The position numbers and the translations under genes were made by a program. Source: Desulfobacteraceae bacterium (GTDB lineage: Bacteria; Desulfobacterota; Desulfobacteria; Desulfobacterales; Desulfosarcinaceae). From it: a DNA stretch of 47,007 bases. Positions 32,762-42,636 of the stretch are shown here, piece after piece; within the stretch, counting starts at the first letter, position 1; each line of letters begins with the position of its first letter. The stretch spans positions 1-47,007 of the forward strand of contig JABDIN010000096.1 of NCBI GenBank assembly GCA_013003715.1, written 5' to 3'. The notes below the pieces were generated by a model. That model saw nothing but the letters and a program-made list of their open reading frames with translations, had not been told where the DNA came from and ran no database searches.

Positions 32762-33167
32762 TTAATTCCCTCGTTTTTGACGGTTTACACCCTAATTTAG
32801 TGTCTGTTCAACACACCGTGACCCGCTAATCGGTTTTTTCATACCATAAAACAGCAAAAAAATCATGATCATAAACAGGTCCTCTGGTATCGAACGGAGA
32901 TATGGACACTCCCTATCCTGTCCATTCCTTGTCACCCACGTTTTTTAATTAAACCGGCGATTGAATTCCTCACGTTCGTCATTCCGGCGAACGCCGGTAT
33001 CCAGCTTCGATTCAGGATGCCGGACCAAGTCCGGCATGACAAGGTTGATATAACTAGTCGCCGGGTTAAGATATGGATGCCGGCTTGACGATGAAAAAGG
33101 TGAACGCTAAGATATACCATCCGATCATCAGCCACCGGAAAAGACAAACCGTTATGACAAATATAAT
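32762..33167. repeat. Intergenic region with a dispersed repeat copy
   Basis: About 400 bases without a gene. Positions 32950-33050 are close to the reverse complement of part of the repeat unit at 45.6-46.5 kb, including the internal palindrome TTCCGGCGAACGCCGG and the GCCGGAC...GTCCGGC pair. The promoters of the divergent LKR and desaturase genes must lie on either side. Confidence 0.65.
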
Positions 33168-34106
33168 ATGACAGAATCAAACGATAATCACCGCAAAGTC
33201 TCCCCCATGCTTTCGCTTGTGCGCTGGCTTGATTCGGAAGCTGGCATAGACAGCATTACGGATGACAGGGAAAGGAAAGTGGACTGGTTCAGAGTGTTGC
33301 CGTTGATCGTGCTGCATGCCGGATGCCTGTTGGTGTTCTGGGTGGGATGGAGCCCGGCAGCCCTGACCATGGCAGTTGCGCTTTATCTGATCCGAATGTT
33401 CGCCATCACCGGCTTTTACCACCGATATTTCTCGCACAAGGCATTCAAGATGAATCGTGCATGGCAGTTCGTGTTCGCTGTGTTGGGCAATACAGCCGTC
33501 CAACGCGGGCCTTTGTGGTGGGCCGCCCACCATCGTCATCACCACCGGTTCACAGACCTGGCAAATGACGTGCATTCCCCCCTGCAGCATGGCTTCTGGT
33601 GGAGCCACATCGGTTGGTTGACCTCCCGGGCTAATTTTCCGACCCGCACAAAATATGTGAAAGAGTGGGCCCGATTTCCGGAACTGAGATGGATCAACCG
33701 CTTCGACACGGTTATTCCCCTCCTCCTTGCCGGCCTGATTTTCCTGACAGGGGCCCTGCTCAGAAAGTTCGCACCATCGCTCGGCACAGACGGCGCCCAG
33801 ATGCTGGTTTGGGGATTTTTCATATCGACCGTGGTGTTGCTCCATGCCACCTTCACCATCAACTCTCTGGATCACATGATCGGTACCCGGCGATACGATA
33901 CGAAAGACACCAGCCGCAACAATGCCGTGCTCGCTATCCTCACATTGGGAGAGGGATGGCATAACAATCACCACCATTACGCCGTATCCGCCCGTCAGGG
34001 GTTCAAATGGTGGGAGTTGGACATTACCTATTACGCATTGGTGGTGTTGTCGTGGCTGGGCATCATACGGGATTTGCGACCGGTGCCGCAAAACGTGAAG
34101 ATATAA
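33168..34106 (+). CDS. Membrane fatty acid (acyl-CoA type) desaturase
   Basis: A 312-aa membrane di-iron desaturase of the delta-9/stearoyl-CoA type. All three histidine boxes are present: HRYFSH, HHRHHH and HNNHH. Four or so membrane helices surround them. The enzyme introduces a double bond into an acyl chain using O2 and reduced electron carrier. The start has no good ribosome binding site; ATG at 33207 is an alternative. It is followed 16 bases later by the COG2907 flavoprotein, so the two are one operon, and the remaining lipid-modification genes lie 3 kb downstream on the other strand. Confidence 0.92.
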   Translation: MTESNDNHRKVSPMLSLVRWLDSEAGIDSITDDRERKVDWFRVLPLIVLHAGCLLVFWVGWSPAALTMAVALYLIRMFAITGFYHRYFSHKAFKMNRAWQFVFAVLGNTAVQRGPLWWAAHHRHHHRFTDLANDVHSPLQHGFWWSHIGWLTSRANFPTRTKYVKEWARFPELRWINRFDTVIPLLLAGLIFLTGALLRKFAPSLGTDGAQMLVWGFFISTVVLLHATFTINSLDHMIGTRRYDTKDTSRNNAVLAILTLGEGWHNNHHHYAVSARQGFKWWELDITYYALVVLSWLGIIRDLRPVPQNVKI

Positions 34107-34122
34107 TGAGAGGATACGGGAC

Positions 34123-35367
34123 ATGAAGATTGCCATTGTCGGCACCGGTATTTCCGGGCTTGTCACCGCTTATTTGTTGAGCCCGGACCACGAGATCACG
34201 GTGTTCGAGACCGACGATTACATCGGCGGCCATACCCATACCGTGGATGTGGACAGGCCCGGTGGCACCATTGCCGTGGATACGGGGTTCATTGTTTTCA
34301 ATGAAAACACCTACCCCAATTTTATCAAACTGATGTCTCAATTGGGTGTTGCCTGGCAACCCTCGAGCATGAGCTTCAGCGTCCAGTGCGCTAAAACAGG
34401 GCTTATCTTCAGCCCGAGCACTTTCAATTCACTTTTTGCCCAGCGGATAAATCTATTCCGGCCATCATTTTACCGGATGCTCCGGGATGCCATACGTTTC
34501 CGGCGAGAGGCCTCAGATTTTCTCAAAAAGGACGACGACCAGATGGCCCTGGGTAAGTATCTGGAAAAAGAAAAGTACGGTCGGGAATTCATAGATCATT
34601 TCATCATTCCCATGGGTTCCGCCATCTGGTCGTCGGATCCGAAGCGATTCTTGGACTTTCCGGCCCGTTATTTCGTGAGGTTTTTCCAAAATCACGGTTT
34701 TCTGAACATCCGGAACCAACCGGAGTGGCGAACCATCAAGGGCGGATCAAGACAATACATTGAGCCGCTTACCCGTCGATTTAAGGACAAAATCCGTTTA
34801 AACAGCAGGGTAAAAACCATCCGCCGCCATAAGGGACATGTTGCCCTCACCCTCGGTAACGGTAGTCAGCATACCTTCGATCAAGTGGCCATTGCCACCC
34901 ATAGCGACCAGGCCCTAACCATGCTGGCTGATCCGTCGGATTCGGAAATCGAGATACTTGGCGCCATCCCATATCAGGAAAACCTGACGATGCTTCACAC
35001 GGATACCCTGTTGATGCCGAAGTACCGACCTGCCTGGGCAAGCTGGAATTATCATATTCCCAAAAATGAAATGGACCGGGTAGCACTCACCTATAATATG
35101 AACCTGCTCCAGGATCTCACCGTGGCGGAGCAATTCTGTGTTACACTGAACCTGCCCGGTGTCGTCAACCCCGAAAAGCTGATCAAACGAATCGTCTACC
35201 ATCACCCCATTTATGATCCCGGTGGCCTGGCCGCCCGAAAACGCCGTGGTGAGATCAACGGAGTCAACCGCACCTGGTTCTGCGGCGCCTACTGGGGATA
35301 TGGATTTCACGAAGACGGTGTCAACAGTGCATTGGCAGTGACGCGGCATTTTGGGAGGACGATATAA
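34123..35367 (+). CDS. FAD-dependent oxidoreductase (COG2907, amine-oxidase-like)
   Basis: A 414-aa flavoprotein. The N-terminal FAD Rossmann motif is IVGTGISGLVTAYLL with ITVFETDDYIGGHTHTV; the central region has GGSRQYIEPLTRRF; the C terminus has FCGAYWGYGFHEDGVNSAL. COG2907 proteins occur with DUF1365 and Cfa-like genes in many Proteobacteria, in clusters linked to fatty acid methylation or related lipid changes. Its exact reaction is not known to me. It is encoded immediately after the desaturase with GAGAGG upstream. Confidence 0.88.
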   Translation: MKIAIVGTGISGLVTAYLLSPDHEITVFETDDYIGGHTHTVDVDRPGGTIAVDTGFIVFNENTYPNFIKLMSQLGVAWQPSSMSFSVQCAKTGLIFSPSTFNSLFAQRINLFRPSFYRMLRDAIRFRREASDFLKKDDDQMALGKYLEKEKYGREFIDHFIIPMGSAIWSSDPKRFLDFPARYFVRFFQNHGFLNIRNQPEWRTIKGGSRQYIEPLTRRFKDKIRLNSRVKTIRRHKGHVALTLGNGSQHTFDQVAIATHSDQALTMLADPSDSEIEILGAIPYQENLTMLHTDTLLMPKYRPAWASWNYHIPKNEMDRVALTYNMNLLQDLTVAEQFCVTLNLPGVVNPEKLIKRIVYHHPIYDPGGLAARKRRGEINGVNRTWFCGAYWGYGFHEDGVNSALAVTRHFGRTI

Positions 35368-35590
35368 AAACCGCCCCTGCGGTACCCTATGGAACGGGCT
35401 TTCACAAAATTTCATACGGCCATACAGAAGACTTAATATATTAGTTGACATCACTACCGAATCAATCATACCTTTTTATCATCCAGTTGAGTCGAGCCGA
35501 GCTGCCGAACTCCAACCCTTTCGTGCTATCGCTGGTATCTCTCCGCGCCCACGTACTTCCCATACATTCCAATTCATAACAGGGGGTTGT

Positions 35591-38113
35591 ATGCCGATTT
35601 TTAGTGGAAAATTCTCACCTTTTTATCCGGTTGTTCTGGTTATCGTCACTTTGTTTTGGACAATGCCCCCCGATCTTCGGGCTGATTCACCGATTGCCGG
35701 GATGGACCCATCCGGTTATCCGGCGCCCAATGTGGGATGCCTGGCAACCGGTGCGTGTCATTCGGGCATAGAACCGATTCGTGCTCACGATTCCCGGATG
35801 GCTGAACAGATTTACGGTAAAGGCGCAAAACTTGGTGATCCAAACGGTTGTGTGGTTTGTCACGGCGGTACTCCAACGGAAGAAAAAGATGCCAAAACCG
35901 CCCACACCGGTGCACCGGCAGGGGGCACGATCAATACATTTGTGGTGCATTCGGGATCGGTCTGGGCCAACGAGGAAATTTGCGGCCAATGCCACAAGGA
36001 GTGGACTTATGCCCAGCATCGATCCATCATGCAGACCGAAGCCGGTAAAATCCAGGGTGCCGTATGGGGCTGGGGTCCTGCCGGTACCGGATATGCGAAA
36101 AAATACGGAAACTACGATGTAACAGACCCGGACGGCAGCTCGCCCGTTTTCGGTACAGCGGCTTATAAAGCATATACCCAGGCGCTGATGAAAAAATTTC
36201 CGGACAATTTTCCCACCGAACTCAAACAAGTTCCGATGACAAACGTGGAGACACTGAAAGAAAAACCATGGGAAGCAATTTACACCTATCTGCGAACAGA
36301 TTGTCAGCGCTGTCACGTGGGTGTCAAAGGCCGCGAAAAACGTGGTGATTTCAGGGGTATGGGGTGCAGTGCCTGCCATATCCCCTACAACAACGCCGGA
36401 CAATACGAAGGCGGAGACAAAACCGTCAAACGGGATGAGCCCGGCCATGCCATGGTGCACTCTATCCAGTCCTCCCGGAAGGTCAAAGTGGTCGCCAACG
36501 GTAAAGTCTATTCCGGTATCCCCCACGAGACCTGTGTTTCCTGCCACAACCGGGGTAAACGCATCGGTGTTTCCTACCAGGGATTGATGGAATTCCCTTA
36601 TGGAAGCCCCTATACCCAAAAGGGTGGTAAGCAGCCACAACTTCACACCAAATTCTATCAATATATTAAGGATGATGTACACCATCGGGTGAAATCCCGC
36701 GAGGGCAATCCCGAGGGTGGCCTGCTTTGCCAGGACTGCCATTCCACAACATCCATGCATGGAAACGGAAACATTACCGGCACGCTCCTGGCCAATGTCG
36801 AAATAGAATGCTCAGACTGCCATGGAACAGCAACGCTCTATCCATGGGAGCTTCCCCTGGGTTGGGGCGATGAATTCGGTGACGCACCGGACATGGATAA
36901 TGCGCGTGGGCTCTCGACGGAACCGTTGGCCACCCACACCCGGTTCAGTACAACCTATGCGGCCGAAGACGGCTATCTGCTGACTGCCCGTGGGAATCCG
37001 TTTAATAACGTGGTCAGGCAAGGCGAAAATGTGGTGGTGCATTCCGCATCCGGCCTTGATTTTGAAGTGCCCACGCTTAAATCCCTGGCCATTGCCAACA
37101 AATGGCGGAACCCGGCAAAAGCCGTCGCGGCCAAACTTCAGGCCAAAAAGCACCTGGAGAAAGTTGAGTGCTACGGTTGTCACTCTTCCTGGGCTCCCCA
37201 GTGCTACGGTTGTCATGTGAATGTCGATTTTTCCGGTGAGAAAAAGGCCACGGATTGGGTGGCGGCGGGGAACACGCACTTTGAAAACGGCCACACCGCC
37301 GAGTCCATGCGCGGTGTTGAACCCCCCACTGCGCCCGGTGTCGCCTATGGAAGCACCAGCGAAAACCGATCCTATCTCAGGTGGGAAGATCCTGTTCTCG
37401 GCATCAACGGAGAAGGACGGGTCAGCCCCATTATCCCCGGTTGCCAGCAAATAACCACTGTCGTGGCGCCTGACGGAGAAATCCTGGTGCACAATAAGAT
37501 ATGGCGAACCCCGGAAGGTGCGGAGGGCGGTGGCGAAAAAGGCCAGCGGAGCATCGACATGGCACCGGCCGTGCCGCATACCGTGGACTGGCAGGCCCGA
37601 GATTGTACCTCCTGCCATGCCAGCAGTAAAGCATTGGGGTATGGCACCCATGATGGCCGATATCTGAGAGGTTACGCCGAAGGCATCTTTGCGGACATCA
37701 TGAACGAAAAAGGAGAACTGGTCACCCTGACAGCCGAATACCAGATAAGTCCGGTACCTGAATTGACCATGGACCTGGACAACATCGTCAACCGTGAAGA
37801 TCAACAACTGCAGACCGTGGGACACCATTGGCCTTTAGATGGCCCATTACCAAAAGAAATGCGGGATAACATGGAACGCCAGGGCGTTTGCCTGTCATGC
37901 CACCGTGAAATACCGGAAGGCAGATTTATATACCAGGTGATCGCCAAGCTGGGAGCCAAGCTGGGGATGGTACCGGAGACCGATGCCGAACACATGAAAC
38001 TGATCGGTAAAGCCATGTTTATTGCCGCGAACCTGCAAATATTCGGCCCTTTGATCGCCATGGTTCTCGTAATCCTATTCATTTTTAAAATCGGGAGACG
38101 AAAAAAGGCATAA
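35591..38113 (+). CDS. Membrane-anchored multiheme c-type cytochrome (11 CXXCH plus one CX5CH)
   Basis: An 840-aa exported cytochrome. A signal segment (FYPVVLVIVTLFWTMPPDLRA) leads to a heme-rich region with 11 CXXCH motifs (CVVCH, CGQCH, CQRCH, CSACH, CVSCH, CQDCH, CSDCH, two CYGCH, CTSCH, CLSCH). The first cysteine pair instead reads CLATGACH, a CX5CH spacing that might bind a twelfth heme. A C-terminal helix (LQIFGPLIAMVLVILFIFKIG) anchors it. I chose the ATG at 35591 because AGGGGG is five bases upstream and the signal starts there; an 80-residue upstream extension of the frame is unlikely. It probably moves electrons across the periplasm; the partner is unknown. It splits the lipid-modification locus. 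Confidence 0.92.
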   Translation: MPIFSGKFSPFYPVVLVIVTLFWTMPPDLRADSPIAGMDPSGYPAPNVGCLATGACHSGIEPIRAHDSRMAEQIYGKGAKLGDPNGCVVCHGGTPTEEKDAKTAHTGAPAGGTINTFVVHSGSVWANEEICGQCHKEWTYAQHRSIMQTEAGKIQGAVWGWGPAGTGYAKKYGNYDVTDPDGSSPVFGTAAYKAYTQALMKKFPDNFPTELKQVPMTNVETLKEKPWEAIYTYLRTDCQRCHVGVKGREKRGDFRGMGCSACHIPYNNAGQYEGGDKTVKRDEPGHAMVHSIQSSRKVKVVANGKVYSGIPHETCVSCHNRGKRIGVSYQGLMEFPYGSPYTQKGGKQPQLHTKFYQYIKDDVHHRVKSREGNPEGGLLCQDCHSTTSMHGNGNITGTLLANVEIECSDCHGTATLYPWELPLGWGDEFGDAPDMDNARGLSTEPLATHTRFSTTYAAEDGYLLTARGNPFNNVVRQGENVVVHSASGLDFEVPTLKSLAIANKWRNPAKAVAAKLQAKKHLEKVECYGCHSSWAPQCYGCHVNVDFSGEKKATDWVAAGNTHFENGHTAESMRGVEPPTAPGVAYGSTSENRSYLRWEDPVLGINGEGRVSPIIPGCQQITTVVAPDGEILVHNKIWRTPEGAEGGGEKGQRSIDMAPAVPHTVDWQARDCTSCHASSKALGYGTHDGRYLRGYAEGIFADIMNEKGELVTLTAEYQISPVPELTMDLDNIVNREDQQLQTVGHHWPLDGPLPKEMRDNMERQGVCLSCHREIPEGRFIYQVIAKLGAKLGMVPETDAEHMKLIGKAMFIAANLQIFGPLIAMVLVILFIFKIGRRKKA

Positions 38114-38137
38114 TCACGCAATAGTTAACGTACCAAT

Positions 38138-38172
38138 AATGGCTGCAGGCGCTATGCCGCTTCGCAGCCATT
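38138..38172 (+). terminator. Hairpin terminator after the multiheme cytochrome
   Basis: Nine-base stem AATGGCTGC with GCAGCCATT around a 17-base loop, 24 bases after the cytochrome stop, followed by GTTATAT. It may work in both directions, as the minus-strand DUF1365 gene ends just beyond. Confidence 0.6.
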
Positions 38173-38251
38173 GTTATATCTGATGAAACGGAGGACGCCG
38201 GGCAAAAAGAATCCCGTTCCCACTGTCCATTATTTCATTTCCGTCAAATAC

Positions 38252-39031
38252 TTATTTCACGACTTTTTCCGGATGTGTATAAAACGGCGCGCCCTTGAGG
38301 GTGAGTTTCAATGCCTGCCAGTGGATGAGAAATACAACCCTGATGGTCATGGCGGGATAATGGAGAAGAGCTCTTGTGAGATTTCGGCGATTCATTATTT
38401 TTCGCTCAAGGGACAGGCTGGCGTCAAAGAGCCGTTCCCCTTCTTCATAATTGATCATATGCACATTGAGCCGTTCCCCGGGTACCCGAAACCGCCAGTC
38501 GCAATGAATACCCATCGGCATAAACGGTGAAACATGAAAAGCTTTGCTGAAACGGTGCCGCCGCCATTGGGGCGACATGTGTTCATTATCCCCGGCGGGT
38601 AATACGTACAGGTGCTCCTCCCCCCATGGTGTATTGTGAATCTCCGCCACAATGGTCTCCACTTCGGCATCCACTGCATCATAGCAGTAATAAAAACTGA
38701 CCGGATTAAAACAGTGGCCGAAATATCTCAAGTGGGTGAGGATACGGATGGGACCGGCAGGTGGTGTACCGGTTTTCTTCCGGACATGTTCACGGATAGA
38801 CAGATCCAGCGAGTTCAATGGATCTCCCATATGATCCCGCCGTCTGAAGTATGCCAGATTGACACCTCTGCCGGACCACAACGGGTGAATGCCGGAGAGC
38901 TCCGGAATGTGTGCCAGATCCAAGAACATGAAAAACACACGGTACCTGAATTGGTTCTCCACCGGATGAAACCGCCGGTGACGGATCGTACCCTCATAGA
39001 TACTGTGGTATAAGGAGTTCTGTCGATTCAT
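38252..39031 (-). CDS. DUF1365 family protein (COG3496)
   Basis: A 259-aa protein with the DUF1365 pattern: YEGTIRHRRFHPVENQFRYR, GDPLNSLDLSIREHV, ILTHLRYFGHCFNPVSFYY, IVAEIHNTPWGEEHLYVL, FSKAFHVSPFMPM. No catalytic role is established to my knowledge. It is regularly found beside COG2907 and cyclopropane-fatty-acid-synthase-like genes and is thought to take part in the same lipid modification. It is the last gene of the minus-strand lipid operon, 68 bases after the Cfa-like gene. Confidence 0.92.
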   Translation of the reverse strand: MNRQNSLYHSIYEGTIRHRRFHPVENQFRYRVFFMFLDLAHIPELSGIHPLWSGRGVNLAYFRRRDHMGDPLNSLDLSIREHVRKKTGTPPAGPIRILTHLRYFGHCFNPVSFYYCYDAVDAEVETIVAEIHNTPWGEEHLYVLPAGDNEHMSPQWRRHRFSKAFHVSPFMPMGIHCDWRFRVPGERLNVHMINYEEGERLFDASLSLERKIMNRRNLTRALLHYPAMTIRVVFLIHWQALKLTLKGAPFYTHPEKVVK

Positions 39032-39099
39032 AACATCACCCGGTTGATCATTTATCGTTAAGGAGGGCTCATGTGCTCATGTATCTTTTCAGATATAAA

Positions 39100-40377
39100 T
39101 CAATCGGGCCAACCAGTTACCGGCATACGGGTCAAGGGCTTGGTGAACACCAATTGCACACTGCCCAGGTATCGCTCTTTGAATCCGGCCTCGCAATACC
39201 GCAGGTAGTACTCCCACATCCGTGCGAAACGCTCGGAAAAACCCAGACCCGCAACCTGATCGAGATGACCAAGAAACCTTCTCCGCCACATCCGCAAAGT
39301 GGTGGCATAGTGGGGTGTGATATCCTCCAGGTTAAAGAGGCGAAGATCAGTGGCGCCGGCTGCGGCATCGGAGATGGCGGTCACCGAGGGGATACAGCTA
39401 CCCGGAAAAATGTATTGTTTTATGAAATCAACGCTCTTTTTGTGGTTTTCATATGCCCAGTCGGCGATGGTGATCGCCTGAATGACCATTATGCCGTCGG
39501 ATTTTAATAGTCCTGCACACCTTTCCATGTATGTTCTCAGGTATTGGTGGCCAACGGCCTCGACCATCTCAATGGACACGAGCTTGTCGAATTGCCCCTG
39601 CAACACACGGTAATCGGATTTGAGAAGGGTGACCTTGTTTTGAACACCTGCCCGTTCGAAGCGCTGTTTGGCCATTACATATTGTTCATCTGAAATGGTG
39701 GTGGTGGTCACCCGGCATCCATAGCGCCGGACCGCATACAGGGCGAAGCCGCCCCAACCCGTGCCGATTTCCAGCACGTGATCTTTTTCCGTCAGATGTA
39801 GTTTTCTGCATATCCGGTCATACTTGGCGATAGCGGCCTCTTCCAGGGTAGCCTCCGGCCGTTCAAATATACCGTTTGAATAAGTCATGGTATCATCCAG
39901 AAACAGACGGTAAAAATCATTACCCAGATCATAATGGGCCACAATGTTTTTCCGGCTTCCCGATACGGTATTGCGTCTGAGGAAATGGAATACGTTGTAA
40001 AACGGGGTCACCAATCTGGCCAGACCGGACTCCATGTCCCGGAACACATTCTGGTTGCGGATCACGATGCGCACCAGAACCGTCAGATCATCCACGTCCC
40101 AGAATTTCATCATGTAGGCCTCGGCAGCGCCGATGCTGCCACCAAAGGTTATAAGTGTGTATGCCTTCGGGTTATGGATGGTGAGTGTCGCGGATAAAGA
40201 AAAATCCGGTGTGGTTGTGCCAAAGGTTTGTCTGGAAACGCCATCACAAAGGGTTATCCGGCCGGTCTCAAGTTTATCCAGGAGCTTGAAAATGATTTTT
40301 TTGGCCAGACTCACAGCGGGTTTTCGGGATATTCGGCTCAACCAGTTGGTGTGCGAAGTGATCAATGTCTCTGTCAT
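39100..40377 (-). CDS. Cyclopropane-fatty-acid-synthase family methyltransferase
   Basis: A 425-aa COG2230 enzyme that transfers a methyl or methylene group from SAM to unsaturated acyl chains. The SAM motif is [15 protein letters not shown], with [20 protein letters not shown], the family signature [11 protein letters not shown], and the [13 protein letters not shown] region. I set the start at 40377, where ATGA overlaps the stop of the preceding gene; a longer frame to 40614 lies wholly inside that gene. It probably acts on double bonds made by the desaturase at 33.2 kb. Whether the product is cyclopropane, a mid-chain methyl or a furan precursor cannot be told. Confidence 0.92.
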   Translation of the reverse strand: MTETLITSHTNWLSRISRKPAVSLAKKIIFKLLDKLETGRITLCDGVSRQTFGTTTPDFSLSATLTIHNPKAYTLITFGGSIGAAEAYMMKFWDVDDLTVLVRIVIRNQNVFRDMESGLARLVTPFYNVFHFLRRNTVSGSRKNIVAHYDLGNDFYRLFLDDTMTYSNGIFERPEATLEEAAIAKYDRICRKLHLTEKDHVLEIGTGWGGFALYAVRRYGCRVTTTTISDEQYVMAKQRFERAGVQNKVTLLKSDYRVLQGQFDKLVSIEMVEAVGHQYLRTYMERCAGLLKSDGIMVIQAITIADWAYENHKKSVDFIKQYIFPGSCIPSVTAISDAAAGATDLRLFNLEDITPHYATTLRMWRRRFLGHLDQVAGLGFSERFARMWEYYLRYCEAGFKERYLGSVQLVFTKPLTRMPVTGWPD

Positions 40378-41417
40378 GACGATTCCCCTCTTTTCTTTAA
40401 ACGGTAGTGGGATACCAGCCATTCCCGGCCATCTCGATAACCCCACAATTCCGCGCAGGCCATGAAGAAGATCCGCCAACGCTGAAACCATAGCCCAGCA
40501 TTTTCCAGGCCGTATATTCCGGCCAGTATGGGCAGGACCGTCTCCGTTGCGGTATCCAGATTCGCAAGCCAGGCCTCCGCTGTTTTTTGATAGTGGGTGC
40601 CATCGAGGCGCCAATGACGCTCCACGGTCAGATCTCCCTGAAAGTAGAGCATCAGGTCATCGGATGGCATCATGCCGCCGGTGAAAAAATACCGTCCCAT
40701 CCAATCCTCATCACCTCTTGTTTCGTACAGGTAGGGGGTCTCTTTATGTGCAAATACATGTATGAAAACACGGCCGTCGGGATTCAACCATGTGCTGATC
40801 CGCGATAAAAGCTTTTCCCAGTTGCGCATGTGCTCGAACATCTCGATGGAGATGACCCGGTCGTAACACCCCTGGAGTTCGAAATAAATCATGTCCGCCG
40901 TGACGACCTCGACATTTTTTAATCCGCGATCCCGGCACTGTCCTTGAATAAACGTCCGTTGTGACATCGAATTGGATACGGCCGTTATGTGGCTGTTGGG
41001 AAATTTGCCCGCGGCCCAAAGAGAAAAAGATCCCCAACCGCATCCCAACTCCAGAATACGCATGCCGTCGGCCAGATCTGCGCGGGCACTCACGAGTTCA
41101 AGGGCGCGGGCCTCGGCCGTATCCAGATCATTCACACCGTCAGGCCAATAGCAGGCGCTGTATTTCCGATGTTTCCCCAGAACCTGATCGTAGAAATCAG
41201 GTGGTACTTCATAGTGCTGCTGGTTGGCTTTTTCTGTTTCCACTGCGATGGGGCTCTTGCGCATCTGCCTGATGAATTGCTGCTTTCGTTTCATCAGCGC
41301 TTCCGGTCCCCCCTTGCCTTCCACTGAAAGGCGTTTGTAATCGAGGAATTTTATCCCCAGGCGGATCAGAGGATCCGGCAGCTTGCCACGGTCGGCCAGT
41401 CGGAGTAGTGTTTTCAT
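40374..41417 (-). CDS. Second Cfa-like SAM-dependent methyltransferase
   Basis: A 347-aa COG2230-related enzyme, a different subfamily from its neighbour. Motifs: [23 protein letters not shown]-binding [49 protein letters not shown]. Relatives are annotated as cyclopropane synthase-like or plant-type small-molecule methyltransferases. It overlaps its upstream and downstream genes by four bases each (ATGA), showing tight coupling in the lipid operon. The substrate is unknown; two methyltransferases in one operon suggest two sequential methyl transfers or different acyl substrates (inference). Confidence 0.88.
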   Translation of the reverse strand: MKTLLRLADRGKLPDPLIRLGIKFLDYKRLSVEGKGGPEALMKRKQQFIRQMRKSPIAVETEKANQQHYEVPPDFYDQVLGKHRKYSACYWPDGVNDLDTAEARALELVSARADLADGMRILELGCGWGSFSLWAAGKFPNSHITAVSNSMSQRTFIQGQCRDRGLKNVEVVTADMIYFELQGCYDRVISIEMFEHMRNWEKLLSRISTWLNPDGRVFIHVFAHKETPYLYETRGDEDWMGRYFFTGGMMPSDDLMLYFQGDLTVERHWRLDGTHYQKTAEAWLANLDTATETVLPILAGIYGLENAGLWFQRWRIFFMACAELWGYRDGREWLVSHYRLKKRGESS

Positions 41418-42355
41418 GGGCTTTCTCCGTATTGTTCCCGTTGCTTAGGTACCCATGGGAAAAAGGCAGGAGTGTTTTTAATGTATTCACGATATCCCGG
41501 CCGTTTTTCAAGGATTAATTTCTCGGTCAGTGGAATACCCGTCATCTTCAGCAGAACAACGGTGATAACGACCGGACTGGCCACGGTCCACCAATGATTC
41601 GGATCCGAGAGGGTGATCAGGTACAATCCCCACCACATAAGGCATTCACCAAAATAATTGGGATGTCGGGTATACCGCCATAAACCCCGGTCCATAACCT
41701 GGTTCCGGTTTTCCGGGCCGGCCTTGAACCGGACCAACTGCCAATCCCCCACTGATTCGAAAATGAAGCCGATAAGCCAGACCAGGGTGCCGATCAGATC
41801 CAGTAAACCCAGAGGTGATGGTTGCCTGCTCATCTGCCCGGCCTGGATGGTCAGAGCGATAACCCAGAGAAAAAGGGCTTGAAGCAGAAAGACCTTGAAC
41901 AAACTGGTCAACCAGAACCTGTTGCCGCTCGATTGGCGCCATTTCGCATATCTTGGATCTTCACCCTTGCCATGATTGCGCCAGGTCAGGTAGGCCATAA
42001 GGCGCACCCCCCAAAGGATCGTCAACCCCACCAGCAGTATTTGCCGGCCATAGGTGTCGTCGGCCTGGTACCAGCTGGACCAGGCAATAAAGATGAATCC
42101 CAATCCCCAGAGTGAGTCAACGACGGTGACATTTTTCCGGTACAGACTCACCAGCCATCCCAGGATCATCAAGGCGGCTACCACAGCCAGGTTGACAATA
42201 TATATGGTCATCAAAGGGGTAACACTACCATCGCTATACAAGCTCATGAATTGATGGCTGGCAGACTCATCCGCAGGGGCAGCCTGACAAGCCAAGAGTA
42301 CCAGAATAGCCATCGTGATGAACTTTCGGTTATTACTTACGGAGATTATTTTCAT
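41414..42355 (-). CDS. DUF1295 membrane protein (steroid-reductase/ICMT-like)
   Basis: A 313-aa membrane protein with a probable signal segment ([20 protein letters not shown]) and seven or so helices. The DUF1295 core is visible: [37 protein letters not shown], and [20 protein letters not shown], the latter being the conserved pyridine-nucleotide-binding-type region of 5-alpha-reductase/ICMT folds. A reductase role on a modified lipid is plausible and not proven. I trimmed to ATG 42355 with AGGAG eight bases upstream. It is the first gene of the lipid operon and overlaps the next gene by four bases. Confidence 0.88.
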   Translation of the reverse strand: MKIISVSNNRKFITMAILVLLACQAAPADESASHQFMSLYSDGSVTPLMTIYIVNLAVVAALMILGWLVSLYRKNVTVVDSLWGLGFIFIAWSSWYQADDTYGRQILLVGLTILWGVRLMAYLTWRNHGKGEDPRYAKWRQSSGNRFWLTSLFKVFLLQALFLWVIALTIQAGQMSRQPSPLGLLDLIGTLVWLIGFIFESVGDWQLVRFKAGPENRNQVMDRGLWRYTRHPNYFGECLMWWGLYLITLSDPNHWWTVASPVVITVVLLKMTGIPLTEKLILEKRPGYREYIKNTPAFFPWVPKQREQYGESP

Positions 42356-42636
42356 CGGACATACTCCTGGTTTCAGATTATCCGTTGGGCTACCCAAACA
42401 TTCAGCATGGTTTCGGACGATTGCAATAAGGATAGAATAAGGGAATAGTGGTAGTTAATAACTATCATCTTTTAATCAAGCTCTATTGTTCGGGCGTTTC
42501 CGCTGAAATGGAAATAACAGGAGCCGGGCGCACAAATCCGAGCGTATTGACAACAGGAACTCCTTGCCTATCATAAGATTAAACTCAAACCGGAATGCCC
42601 GGAATTCAGGGCAGAAAGCATATAAGGGGAAAATAA

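Noticed and set aside
33177..34166. 329-codon minus-strand frame opposite the desaturase
   Set aside because: The product is His- and Gln-rich with no domain and is a shadow of the desaturase.
35687..37828. Two long minus-strand frames (357 and 338 codons) opposite the cytochrome
   Set aside because: They mirror the heme-protein codons; no RBS, no domain, and the sense strand has clear CXXCH motifs and a signal peptide.
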